This document shows positions 47,117 through 55,838 of a DNA stretch of 64,000 nt, one piece after another. The notes under the pieces were generated by a model. The model did not search any database and was not told the origin of the DNA. It was given only the letters and a program-made list of their open reading frames with translations. Source of the DNA: Polyangiaceae bacterium. Its GTDB lineage: Bacteria > Myxococcota_A > Polyangia > Polyangiales > Polyangiaceae. A program made the translations under genes and the position numbers. Location: assembly GCA_947475525.1 (NCBI GenBank), contig CANJMI010000010.1, positions 1 to 64,000 of the forward strand. Direction: 5' to 3'. Numbering within the stretch: position 1 is the stretch's first letter; each line of letters opens with the position of its first letter.

Positions 47117-48409
47117 GTGCCGCGACGACCTCCACCCACGCCCGCGCCCGCGCCAACGCCGCGCCCCCGCCGCAAGCGTGCCCGTCGCCCCGAGCGCGGA
47201 CCGAAGCCGCAACGACAAGGAACGTCACGGCGCCCTCAGGACCAGCCTGGCCATGCGCCTTCCGCGTCGAATCGACGGCGAACACCCTCACGGCGCTGGA
47301 CTCCCGGGCGGTGGAATCGGGGCACTCGCATGGTCGCCGCGGTGGTCGTCGTGTGCCTGATCGCCGTCGCTGGGCTCGCCTTCGAGTACGGCCGGTTCTT
47401 GTCGCGACGCGGGCCGAATACGCAACCCGTCGCGGTCAGCTTGTCGAGTGAGCTCACCCCGCGCCAACTCGCCGAGCTCCTCGTCTCTCTCGGCGTGAGT
47501 GAGCACCCCAATTGGCTGTGCCTTCACCTCGCGCTCTCACGCGCCGACCGCTGCATCGTCGCCGGACCGCACCTCCTCGCGCCGGCAACCCCACGCGAGC
47601 TCGCCGCCATGGTGTGCCGCACGAGCGCGCGGCCGACCGAAAAGGTGACGTTCCCGGAAGGCGCTCACCGCTTCGCAATGGCGACCACACTCGCAGCAGC
47701 GGGGATCGTGAGCCGCGACGCCTTCTTGGGCGCCACGAGCGATCGCGCCCTCCTGCGCTCGCTCGGCATTGCCGCCCCCACGATTGACGAGCCCGAGCTC
47801 AGAGAGGCCATCGACACGGCGGAAGGCTTCCTTTTCCCCGCGACGTACACGCTCCACAAAGACAGCGAGCCCGCCGATCTCATCCGCACCTTCGCGCGCG
47901 AAGCAGAACGCCGCTGGAAACAAGCGACAGCCACCAACGCACGAGGACTGGCCGCACTGGAAGCGATGGGCATGACGCGCCGCACGATCCTCACGCTCGC
48001 CTCGATGGTCGAGAAAGAGGCCGCCGTCGCCGATGAGCGACCGACGATCGCCAGCGTCTTTCTCAATCGCTTACGTGACCCGCTGTTCAAGCGCCTGCAG
48101 TCCGACCCGACAGCCATGTACGGCTGCGTCGCGATCCCCGAACGCATCGCCGCGTGCCGCTCGTGGAACGGCAAAGCGTCGCCGGAACTCAACCGGGACC
48201 CTGCGAATGCGTACAGTACCTACGTCGTCGATGGCCTACCGCCCGGTCCCGTCGCGAACCCCGGCGCGGCCGCAATTGCCGCGGTCCTCGCGCCTGAGGC
48301 GACAACGTACCGTTACTTCGTGGCGAAAGGCGGTGGACGCCATGCGTTCAGTGTCACGTACCCAGAGCACCTCGAGGCCGTTAAAGCGCTGCGCGAACGT
48401 CGACAATGA
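47117..48409 (+). CDS. mltG: Endolytic transglycosylase MltG
   Basis: GTG start at 47117; the first ~70 residues are basic and proline-rich, followed by one membrane segment (VAAVVVVCLIAVAGLAF). The periplasmic part is the YceG/MltG fold with the catalytic Glu in LASMVEKEA and conserved RLQSDPTAMYG, NAYSTYVVDGLPPGPVANPGAAAI and YRYFVAKGGGRHAFS. It cleaves nascent glycan strands and sets their length. The cytoplasmic tail is longer and more basic than usual (about 70 residues). Confidence 0.94.
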   Translation: MPRRPPPTPAPAPTPRPRRKRARRPERGPKPQRQGTSRRPQDQPGHAPSASNRRRTPSRRWTPGRWNRGTRMVAAVVVVCLIAVAGLAFEYGRFLSRRGPNTQPVAVSLSSELTPRQLAELLVSLGVSEHPNWLCLHLALSRADRCIVAGPHLLAPATPRELAAMVCRTSARPTEKVTFPEGAHRFAMATTLAAAGIVSRDAFLGATSDRALLRSLGIAAPTIDEPELREAIDTAEGFLFPATYTLHKDSEPADLIRTFAREAERRWKQATATNARGLAALEAMGMTRRTILTLASMVEKEAAVADERPTIASVFLNRLRDPLFKRLQSDPTAMYGCVAIPERIAACRSWNGKASPELNRDPANAYSTYVVDGLPPGPVANPGAAAIAAVLAPEATTYRYFVAKGGGRHAFSVTYPEHLEAVKALRERRQ

Positions 48410-48460
48410 TCGTGTACGAAAAGTTGAACGACACGCGCCGCGCAGTAGGCTTGGGCGATC

Positions 48461-48847
48461 ATGCTCAAGCAAGCTGCCTTCCTCGCCGACGCGAACGCGG
48501 AGTCGCTGCTGCTGCCGCGCGTCCTCGTCCCCCATCCGCACGTCCGCTCGGACATTCGAACGCTGAACGGTAGCCCTTACGTCGCGGGCTCGAAGGTACC
48601 GGTGCGGCGCCTTTGGTCATGGCACCGCGCGGGCGTGTCGATCGACAAGCTGATGAAGCGCTACCCGCAGCTGGGGCCGGCCAAGGTGCTCGACGCGCTC
48701 GCGTTCGCTTATGATAACCGGGTCGTCATCGAGGCCGATCTCGACCGTGAACTCGCAGCCCTCGAAGTCGCGAAACTCAAGCCCTCCATCATGCCTCCGA
48801 TGAAGCAGCAGGCCTTCTACTTCATGGAAGTTCCCAAAAAAGCTTAG
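48461..48847 (+). CDS. DUF433-domain protein (antitoxin-like), no toxin partner seen
   Basis: The 128-residue protein has the DUF433 pattern (SPYVAGSKVPVRRLWSWHRAGVSIDKLMKRYPQLGPAKVLDALAFAYDN), a winged-helix-like domain of VapB45-type antitoxins. The usual PIN toxin gene is not adjacent: the next gene is a minus-strand PilZ gene. Preceding residues (LPRVLVPHPHVRSD) are an N-terminal extension. It may be a stand-alone DNA-binding protein. Confidence 0.75.
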   Translation: MLKQAAFLADANAESLLLPRVLVPHPHVRSDIRTLNGSPYVAGSKVPVRRLWSWHRAGVSIDKLMKRYPQLGPAKVLDALAFAYDNRVVIEADLDRELAALEVAKLKPSIMPPMKQQAFYFMEVPKKA

Positions 48848-48890
48848 CTCCACACCGTCGCCGGGCAGAGCCGAGCTCGTACTCGAGTAC

Positions 48891-48922
48891 AAAAACGCGA
48901 AAGGCGCCTTGTGGGGCGCCCT
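48891..48922 (-). terminator. Intrinsic terminator of the PilZ gene
   Basis: On the minus strand the arms AAGGGCGCC and GGCGCCTTT (48922-48914, 48908-48900) pair over 8-9 bp around a short loop, followed by CGCGTTTTT. It lies just after the PilZ stop. Confidence 0.6.
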
Positions 48923-48932
48923 TCACGAACAT

Positions 48933-50264
48933 TCAACCGTAGGGGTCGCCGGGGGGCGGCGGCGCAGGCCTCGGCGCAGGCCTCGGTGTGACGGGCGCCG
49001 GAGTCGGCGGGACCGCTGGCGTGACCGTCGGCCTCGGCAGCGAACCTGGCGCGGGCACCACCGGAGTCGGCGGCACCGCTGGCGTGACCGGCGCAACTCC
49101 CGTCGGAGGTAGATTGAGCATCGGTGCCGCAGTCGCACTCGAAGCCGCAGTCGCACTCGGAGCCGCACTCGATGCGGCAGCGGCCGATACGCTCGCTGAC
49201 GGAGCGACCTCCGCGGTTGCAGTCGCAGCGGCGGTCGCCGTCGCAGTGGCCGTGGCAGTCACGGCCGGAATCGTCTGGGTCGGCGGCGCTATCGACGGCT
49301 TCGGCGCGTCGTCATCCTTTTTCATGAACACGACCGCGGCGACACCAATGACGGCCGCTACCGCAAGGAATTTGAGCGTGCTGCCTTGAGACTCTTCAGC
49401 CTCCGGCGCCGGAGTCGCCGCGGCCACCTTGGGAGCGGGTTTCTTCGCTGCTGCAGCAACAACAGGTTTCGGCTCCGATTTCTTTGGCTCGGCCTTCTTC
49501 GCGGCCTTCGGCTCCTCGGCCTTTGGCTCGGGCTTCTTTGCGGCCTTCGGCTCCTCGGCCTTCGGCTCGGGCTTCTTCGCGGCCTTCGGCTCCTCGGCCT
49601 TCGGCTCGGCCTTCTCCTCGACCTTCGGCTCCTCGGCGTTCGGCTCGGGCTTCTCCTCGACCTTTGGCTCCTCGGCCTTCGGCTCGGACTTCTCCTCGAC
49701 CTTCGGCTCCTCGGCGTTCGGCTCGGACTTCTCCTCGACCTTCGGCTCCTCGGCCTTCGGCTCGGACTTCTCCTCGACCTTCGGCTCCTCGGCCTTCGAC
49801 TCCTCGACCTTCGGCTCGGGCTTCTCCTCGACCTTCGGCTCGTCCGCGCCTTCACCAGGAGCCGCGTCACCGTCAGCCGCGTCACCGTCTTCGAGGCCGC
49901 GATCGTAGGTGGAGTTCCCCTCCTCCTGACCCGTGATCAGGCGATCGATGAGTTCGCGGGACTTCTCGTCGAGCTTGATGAACTTGATGCCCATGCCCGC
50001 AGGATCTTCCTCGGACTTGGGAACGTCACGCTTCCACACGACGCGGCCGACACCGGCGAGCAGCGAGGCATCGTCGGCGATGCGAATCTCGAATTTCAGC
50101 AGCGTGCCGGCAGCGAACGGTGAGGACGTCTTGATGAAGAGGCCGCCGCGGCTCACGTTGTCGCTGTTGTGCTCGACGAAATCATCGACGGTGGCGCTCT
50201 TGTACCGCACCGTCATGCTGAGCACTTTGGCCCTGGGGTGTATGCGCTTATCTGCGTCGGACAT
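48933..50264 (-). CDS. PilZ-domain protein with acidic/lysine repeats, membrane segment and Pro-rich tail
   Basis: The N-terminal ~110 residues form a PilZ-type domain (SDADKRIHPRAKVLSMTVRYKS, NVSRGGLFIKTSSPFAAGTLLKFEIR, GMGIKFIKLDEKSRELID). The c-di-GMP motif RxxxR is only partly kept, as in the myxobacterial PilZ-like (TIGR02266) group. About 170 residues of repeats EEPKVEEKSEPKA follow, then a membrane segment (LKFLAVAAVIGVAAVVFM) and an Ala/Pro/Thr tail. The cytosolic head and extended linker suggest a spacer across the envelope. 443 residues. Confidence 0.78.
   Translation of the reverse strand: MSDADKRIHPRAKVLSMTVRYKSATVDDFVEHNSDNVSRGGLFIKTSSPFAAGTLLKFEIRIADDASLLAGVGRVVWKRDVPKSEEDPAGMGIKFIKLDEKSRELIDRLITGQEEGNSTYDRGLEDGDAADGDAAPGEGADEPKVEEKPEPKVEESKAEEPKVEEKSEPKAEEPKVEEKSEPNAEEPKVEEKSEPKAEEPKVEEKPEPNAEEPKVEEKAEPKAEEPKAAKKPEPKAEEPKAAKKPEPKAEEPKAAKKAEPKKSEPKPVVAAAAKKPAPKVAAATPAPEAEESQGSTLKFLAVAAVIGVAAVVFMKKDDDAPKPSIAPPTQTIPAVTATATATATAAATATAEVAPSASVSAAAASSAAPSATAASSATAAPMLNLPPTGVAPVTPAVPPTPVVPAPGSLPRPTVTPAVPPTPAPVTPRPAPRPAPPPPGDPYG
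49490..49850 (-). repeat. Repeats coding EEPKVEEKSEPKA in the PilZ gene
   Basis: Imperfect tandem repeats of about 36-48 bp encode Glu/Pro/Lys units differing by single residues (S/A, K/N, V/A). They form the linker between the PilZ domain and the membrane segment. Confidence 0.8.
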
Positions 50265-50401
50265 TTAGGTTCGCGGATGTTAGCGACATTCCTACAGAAC
50301 GAACAACCTTTCGCGTGCGACGACCAGGTCGTGTCGCGTTGGCTCTCCGCTGTCGACTCTGCTACTCACGGCGCAGTCGAGACGCGTTGGCGACCGACGG
50401 A

Positions 50402-52204
50402 ATGCCGAACATGGGTTCAGGTGGAACGAGAGCGTCGGCCTCAGGTTGGGCCTTACAAACCGTCGCCGTGCGATGGGTTGCGCCGTTCGTGTTGACGGGC
50501 GTAGCCCTGTCGCCTTTCGCCATTTTCCTAGCAAAATACCGACAAACTGGGCCGGCCACGAGCGCACCCTCAGGCACGGGCACGACAAGCGAACCCGAGC
50601 CCCCACCTTCGGCTTCCCTCTCCGCATCGGCGAGCGCCCCTAACGGCCCGAACGGCGAGCAAGCGAAACTAGGCATCCTCAGCTTCGCGACACTGGTGCA
50701 CGAAAAGCCGAACGAGGCCTCGCGACGCATCGGTTACCTTCGAGCAGGCGCTGTCGTCGCGCGTTCCACCGAGGCCGTCGGCCATGCCGGTTGCAAGGGG
50801 GGTTGGTACGCCATCGAGCCGCGCGGGCACGTCTGCGCAGACAAGGATGCGACGACCGACCTCGAACACCCGGTCCTGCGTGCCGCGTTCAAACGCCCAC
50901 GTCTCGACAAGCCCCTGCCCTACCGCTACGGCTTTGTGCGGGCGACCCTCCCCCTTTACTTGAATGTGCCCACCGCGCCGCAGCAGTACGAAGCGGAGAC
51001 GGAGCTCGCAAAACACCTCGAGTGGTACAAGGCGAACAAGAACGACGACGCCGTGACCCTCGGCGCGCAAGACCTCGCTGTCGACGAGCGCGGTCGCGTC
51101 CTTGCCGGTAAACGCTTAGGAGAGCTTGGCCTCGAAAAAAACGGAACGGAGCTCAGCCTCGGAGAGCTGTTTGGCGGCAACTCCGATGACGACCCCCTCC
51201 CCTTTTGGCTCGCCGGCGACACCCGCAGCGTCGCCAACATCAGCGGCTTCGATGTGCCCGCATCGTCGACCTTCGCCGACCGCGCACGACGCCATTTTGG
51301 GCTCGCGTTCGTGGGCTCCTTTCAGGCCGACGAGCATCACCTGCGGCGCCGTTTCGGCATCACCACGGACCTTCGTCTCGCGCCGACGAGCAAGATCAAA
51401 CCCGACTCCGGCTCACCGTGGCATGGAGTTGAGCTCGGCGCGGAGCTCGACTTGCCGATCGCCTTCGTCCGTGTACGCGGCGTGCACGCCTACCGCGTGA
51501 AGAACGGGGTAGCCGAGCCCGACGGCAGCCTCGAGCGCCGCAGCGTGCACAAGCTCAACGGCTCCGCCGAGAAAGTTTCCGGCGAGACGTATTACGGGCT
51601 GAGCAACGGACAATTCGCGCTCGCCAAAGACGTCGGTATCGCGGTCGCACCCAGCAAATGGCCCAAAGTGGCCGAGAGCGGCGAGAAGTGGATCGAGGTC
51701 GATCTCAGCGAACAGGTCATGGTGCTTTGGAACGGCAAGAAGGCCGAGTTCGCGACGCTCGTGTCGAGCGGACGGCCCGCGGTCGGCGACCCCAACGACA
51801 CCTATTCGACGATCCGCGGCTCGTATCGCATCTACGCCAAACACATCAGCGCGACGATGGACTCGGATGAAGGCATGAGCAAGAAGGCCAACGCCGACAA
51901 GGGCCTGAAACCGGGTGATGAAGGCTACGTCCCCGAGCGCGGCGACGGCACCTACGGCGTTTCGGTGCGTCGCGGGCATGGGCTTTTCACGCTGCGCGAT
52001 GTTCCGCACATCCAGTATTTTCACAAGAACTTCGCGATCCACGGTGCCTACTGGCACGACGTATTCGGCATCGCTCGCAGCCACGGCTGCATCAACCTTG
52101 CACCCGCCGACTCGCTCCGGGTGTTCCACTGGACCGCGCCGCACGTACCCGAGGGCTGGCACGGCATCCGCGAGGAGGGCACGACGATCCTCGTGCACAA
52201 GTGA
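50402..52204 (+). CDS. L,D-transpeptidase, membrane-anchored
   Basis: A hydrophobic stretch (VAVRWVAPFVLTGVALSPFAIF) near the N-terminus anchors the protein. A long extracytoplasmic region follows, then a YkuD-type catalytic domain ending with HGAYWHDVFG and SHGCINL, with the active-site Cys. It likely forms 3-3 cross-links or attaches proteins to peptidoglycan. The start could also be at 50411. Its 3' end is 3 bp before thiO. Confidence 0.88.
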   Translation: MPNMGSGGTRASASGWALQTVAVRWVAPFVLTGVALSPFAIFLAKYRQTGPATSAPSGTGTTSEPEPPPSASLSASASAPNGPNGEQAKLGILSFATLVHEKPNEASRRIGYLRAGAVVARSTEAVGHAGCKGGWYAIEPRGHVCADKDATTDLEHPVLRAAFKRPRLDKPLPYRYGFVRATLPLYLNVPTAPQQYEAETELAKHLEWYKANKNDDAVTLGAQDLAVDERGRVLAGKRLGELGLEKNGTELSLGELFGGNSDDDPLPFWLAGDTRSVANISGFDVPASSTFADRARRHFGLAFVGSFQADEHHLRRRFGITTDLRLAPTSKIKPDSGSPWHGVELGAELDLPIAFVRVRGVHAYRVKNGVAEPDGSLERRSVHKLNGSAEKVSGETYYGLSNGQFALAKDVGIAVAPSKWPKVAESGEKWIEVDLSEQVMVLWNGKKAEFATLVSSGRPAVGDPNDTYSTIRGSYRIYAKHISATMDSDEGMSKKANADKGLKPGDEGYVPERGDGTYGVSVRRGHGLFTLRDVPHIQYFHKNFAIHGAYWHDVFGIARSHGCINLAPADSLRVFHWTAPHVPEGWHGIREEGTTILVHK

Positions 52205-52207
52205 CCC

Positions 52208-53311
52208 ATGGCGGACGCACTGATCATTGGAGGGGGAGCTATCGGCCTTGCGAGCGCGTGGACCCTTGCGAAACACGGCCTCGCCGTCACGGTGCTCGAA
52301 CGCGATGTCGGTAGCGTGCACGCCGCCTCGCGAGCCGCAGCGGGCATGCTCTCCGCTCAGCTCGAGTCACATCCATCCGAAGCGATGGCCGCACTCTGCC
52401 TTCGTGGCCGCGAGCGCCACGCGACGTTCTTACCGGAGCTCGCGGAGGCGACCGGCGCCGACCTCGAGTACCGAACCGTAGGCGCGCTGCGTGTCGCCTT
52501 CAGCGACGAAGACGCCGCGAACCTCATCGATCTCGTCGAGGCACAGCGAGCACGGGGCTGGGAAGCCCGCATCGTCTCGTCTGCGGAGGCGCGAGACCTC
52601 GAACCGTCCCTAAGCGCATGCCATAGCGGCGCGTTCTTCCCGGGCGAAGCGGTCGTCGAGCCGAACCGCGTCGTCGATGCACTCGTCCGCGCCTGCATCG
52701 AACGGGGCGTCACGCTGCGCACGGGGGTCCTCGCCGCGCAGGTCCTGCATGCGGGCGGACGCGCCACCGGTGTCCTCCTTCACAACGGCGACCGCCTCGC
52801 GGCAGGCCACGTGATCGTCGCAGGCGGCGCTTGGTCCGCGAGCCTAGAGGGCACCGGCATCGAAGGCAAATTGCGTCCGATCCGCGGTCAAATGCTGGAG
52901 TTGCGACACGCGCGCACACCCTCTCGGCTCGTCGAGGGCCCGGGCGCCTACCTGTCGCCACGGACCGACGGACGCATGCTCGTCGGCTCGACGCTCGAGG
53001 ATGTCGGCTTCGAACGCGCCGTCACCGTCGGTGCAGCCACCCAGCTTCTCAACGCCGCGGTCCGCCTCCTGCCTCATCTCGCGGAGGCCACGCTCGCGGC
53101 TCATTGGTGCGGCTTTCGACCGGCCACGCGCGACGGCCTTCCGCTCCTCGGCGCGACCTCCACAGGTGCGCTCGCCGCGACGGGTCATCATCGCAACGGC
53201 ATCGTGCTCTCCGCCATCACAGCCGACATCGTCACGGCTCTCGTCACGGGCAAGTCCTCTCCCGTCGAGCTCACGCCGTTCGCTCCGGGTCGCGTGCTCC
53301 CGCTCGGCTGA
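52208..53311 (+). CDS. thiO: Glycine oxidase ThiO (FAD-dependent)
   Basis: The 367-residue protein begins ADALIIGGGAIGLASAWTLAKHG (FAD site). It has RAAAGMLSAQ and ends with GHHRNGIVLSAITADIVTALVTGK and the Gly-rich FAD end. It makes iminoglycine for thiazole synthesis, or acts as another amino-acid oxidase (DAO family). No thiG/thiS is nearby, so the substrate is not certain; thiL lies at 28413. Confidence 0.87.
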   Translation: MADALIIGGGAIGLASAWTLAKHGLAVTVLERDVGSVHAASRAAAGMLSAQLESHPSEAMAALCLRGRERHATFLPELAEATGADLEYRTVGALRVAFSDEDAANLIDLVEAQRARGWEARIVSSAEARDLEPSLSACHSGAFFPGEAVVEPNRVVDALVRACIERGVTLRTGVLAAQVLHAGGRATGVLLHNGDRLAAGHVIVAGGAWSASLEGTGIEGKLRPIRGQMLELRHARTPSRLVEGPGAYLSPRTDGRMLVGSTLEDVGFERAVTVGAATQLLNAAVRLLPHLAEATLAAHWCGFRPATRDGLPLLGATSTGALAATGHHRNGIVLSAITADIVTALVTGKSSPVELTPFAPGRVLPLG

Positions 53312-53351
53312 CGCTTGACGTTGTGACGCCGTGGGCCGACTGTCCTCGCCG

Positions 53352-54023
53352 ATGAACGCAACCTCGCAGACCTGCGCCATCGTCGGCGCGAATGGGCTCG
53401 TCGGACGAGCGCTCGTTGCACGGGCCATCGAAAGCGCCCGCTACGCCACGGTGCGCGTGCTCGTTCGCCGCCCGCTGGAGAACGCGCCGCTTGGCATCGA
53501 GACGCACCTCGTCGACTTCAACGCCCTCGAAGCTTCGGCGAAACTACTCGCGGTCACTCACGTGTTTTGCTGCCTGGGAACGACGATCAAGGCAGCGGGC
53601 TCGGAAGCCGCGTTTCGCCGGGTCGATTTCGACTACGCGCTCGCGACGGCCAAGCTCGCTCTCGAGGAGGGCGCGCGCCAGTTCGTTATCGTCACGGCTG
53701 TCGGCGCAGATTCGAAGAGCGGCCTCCTCTACAATCGCGTGAAGGGCGAATTGGAAGAGGCCCTCCGCAACCTGCACTTTTCCGAGGGCGTCACCGTGCT
53801 GCATCCGTCGCTGCTGCTAGGCAACCGGGCGGAGTCGCGACCGGGAGAGGCCATCGCGGCGGTGTTCATGCGCGCGACCCGGCCCCTCTTCTGCGGCCCT
53901 CTCGAGCGGTACCGCGCGATCGACGTCGATGAGGTCGCTCGCGCCATGCTGACAGCCACCGAGACGCCCGGCGGTGGATTCCGCGTGCTCGAAGGCGCCG
54001 CACTCTTCGCCCTCGCACGCTGA
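53352..54023 (+). CDS. NAD(P)-binding oxidoreductase, HTATIP2/TIP30-like
   Basis: From the ATG at 53352 the 223-residue protein has a Rossmann site CAIVGANGLVGRALVARAI, VFCCLGTTIKAAGSEAAFRRVDFD and a YNRVKGELEEAL active-site-like lysine motif. This matches atypical short-chain reductases of the NAD(P)H-binding/TIP30 group. Substrate unknown. The GTG at 53331 is an alternative start. It lies between thiO and purM on the same strand. Confidence 0.82.
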   Translation: MNATSQTCAIVGANGLVGRALVARAIESARYATVRVLVRRPLENAPLGIETHLVDFNALEASAKLLAVTHVFCCLGTTIKAAGSEAAFRRVDFDYALATAKLALEEGARQFVIVTAVGADSKSGLLYNRVKGELEEALRNLHFSEGVTVLHPSLLLGNRAESRPGEAIAAVFMRATRPLFCGPLERYRAIDVDEVARAMLTATETPGGGFRVLEGAALFALAR

Positions 54024-54068
54024 GCGATTTCCATGGCCGCGCTCGGGGCCGCGTGGCACTCGGAGTCC

Positions 54069-55103
54069 ATGGCGATCACCTACCGCGACGCAGGCGTGGA
54101 CATCGACGCGGGCGAAGAACTCGTGCGGCGGATCGGCCCCCTCGCCAAAGCGACACGCATCGCGGGCGTGCTCGGGGACCTCGGCGGATTCGCCGGCCTC
54201 TTTGCCGTGCCGGGCGGAATCGACGAGCCGGTGCTGGTCAGCGGCACCGACGGCGTCGGCACCAAACTCGAAGTCGCGTTCGCCACCGGCGTGCACGACA
54301 CGGTGGGCATCGATCTGGTGGCGATGTGCGTGAACGACATCGTCACCACCGGAGCGCGAACCCTGTTTTTTCTCGACTATTTCGCATCGGGCAAGCTCGA
54401 GGTCGACGTGGCCGAGGCTGTCATTCGCGGCATCGCCGAAGGCTGCAAACAAGCCGGCTGCGCCCTGCTCGGTGGCGAGACGGCCGAGCTTCCCGGCATG
54501 TACAAAGCGGGCACATACGATCTCGCGGGCTTCGCGGTCGGAATCGTCGGCAGGCGCGCGCTCCTCGATGGCTCGCGCGTCCAAGCCGGCGACGTGCTCC
54601 TCGGTGTCGCGTCGAGCGGACTGCACTCGAACGGCTACTCGCTCGCCAGGCGCGTCTTGACTGGCGCGATGGGGCTCGACTACGGCGCGCTCGTTGCCGA
54701 CCTCGGCTGCACGGTGGGCGAGGCCCTCTTGAAGCCGACACGCATCTACGCGAAGGCCGTCGCCGCCGTCATCGCTCGCACCGGCGAGGGGCTGCACGCG
54801 CTCGCGCACATCACGGGAGGCGGCATGCTGGACAACATCCCGCGGGTGATCCCGAAGGGCCTTGCGCCGCGCGTTGAGCTCGCGAGCTACCAACGTCCCG
54901 CGCTCTTCGAGGTCCTCGCGAAAGGCGGGCCCGTCGAGGAGAGTGAGCTGCGCCGGACCTTCAATCTCGGCGTCGGACTCGTCGTCGTCGTATCGAAAAC
55001 CGCCGTAAGTGACGCGCTGGACGCGCTCACCCAAGCCGGTGAGACCGCGTGGGTCCTCGGCGAGGTTGTCCGAAGCGACTCCGAAGAGACGCTTTTTCTT
55101 TGA
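54069..55103 (+). CDS. purM: Phosphoribosylformylglycinamidine cyclo-ligase PurM
   Basis: The ATG at 54069 (GGAG upstream) gives AITYRDAGVDIDAGEELVRRIGP and 344 residues, as in E. coli PurM. Conserved parts include SGTDGVGTKLEVAF, GIDLVAMCVNDIVTTGA, GCALLGGETAELPGMY, SSGLHSNGYSLAR and HITGGGMLDNIPRV. It closes the imidazole ring to give AIR in purine synthesis. purN follows 34 bp downstream, as in many bacteria. Confidence 0.96.
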   Translation: MAITYRDAGVDIDAGEELVRRIGPLAKATRIAGVLGDLGGFAGLFAVPGGIDEPVLVSGTDGVGTKLEVAFATGVHDTVGIDLVAMCVNDIVTTGARTLFFLDYFASGKLEVDVAEAVIRGIAEGCKQAGCALLGGETAELPGMYKAGTYDLAGFAVGIVGRRALLDGSRVQAGDVLLGVASSGLHSNGYSLARRVLTGAMGLDYGALVADLGCTVGEALLKPTRIYAKAVAAVIARTGEGLHALAHITGGGMLDNIPRVIPKGLAPRVELASYQRPALFEVLAKGGPVEESELRRTFNLGVGLVVVVSKTAVSDALDALTQAGETAWVLGEVVRSDSEETLFL

Positions 55104-55137
55104 TGGATCCGATCCCGCGAGGACGGCAGTAACCTTC

Positions 55138-55782
55138 ATGACCCTCCAACTCGGCGTCCTCATCTCGGGCCGTGGCTCCAACCTGCAAGCCATCCTCGAC
55201 GCCATTGCCGCCGGTACCCTCGATGCGCGCGTGCGGCTCGTCGTCGCGAACCGCCCCGACGCAGCGGGCCTCACGCGGGCGAAGGCGGCCGGCATCACCA
55301 CGGCCGTCGTCGAGCACAAAGCGTTTGGCGATCGCACGACCTTCGAGCATGCCCTCGTCGCCTTGCTCACCCGGGCGAGCTGCGATTGGATCGTCCTCGC
55401 CGGCTTCATGCGCATCCTCACCCGCGAATTTTTGAGCGCTTTTCCCGAGCGGGTCGTCAACATTCACCCCTCGCTCCTGCCCGCATTTCCAGGCCTCGAC
55501 GCTCAAGCCCAGGCGCTCGCGTACGGGGTCCACGTGACGGGCTGCACCGTGCACCTCGTCGATGAAGGCGTCGATCACGGGCCGATCCTCGCGCAGACGA
55601 CCCTCGAGGTGGAGCCAGCCGACACGCGCGACATTCTCGCCGGGCGGCTACTCGAAAAGGAGCATGCCCTCCTGATCGCGACCCTTGCCGCCATCGCGAG
55701 TGACCGCCTGTCCATCGAGCCCGCAGCCACCGGGGACGCGCGTCCTACTGCCCGATGGCGTGGAGCGCCGCCGCGCGTCTAG
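55138..55782 (+). CDS. purN: Phosphoribosylglycinamide formyltransferase PurN
   Basis: The 214-residue protein has GVLISGRGSNLQAILDA, NRPDAAGLTRAKAAGI, VNIHPSLLPAFPGLDAQAQAL (Asn and His active site) and VHLVDEGVDHGPI (Asp). It transfers a formyl group from 10-formyl-tetrahydrofolate to GAR. It pairs with purM and follows it in the same orientation. The short C-terminal tail (TARWRGAPPRV) is not conserved. Confidence 0.96.
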   Translation: MTLQLGVLISGRGSNLQAILDAIAAGTLDARVRLVVANRPDAAGLTRAKAAGITTAVVEHKAFGDRTTFEHALVALLTRASCDWIVLAGFMRILTREFLSAFPERVVNIHPSLLPAFPGLDAQAQALAYGVHVTGCTVHLVDEGVDHGPILAQTTLEVEPADTRDILAGRLLEKEHALLIATLAAIASDRLSIEPAATGDARPTARWRGAPPRV

Positions 55783-55838
55783 GCGAGCGTCGGAGCGGCC
55801 AAGTCCAACATAGACCGAGTTCACGACTCACGGTGGGC

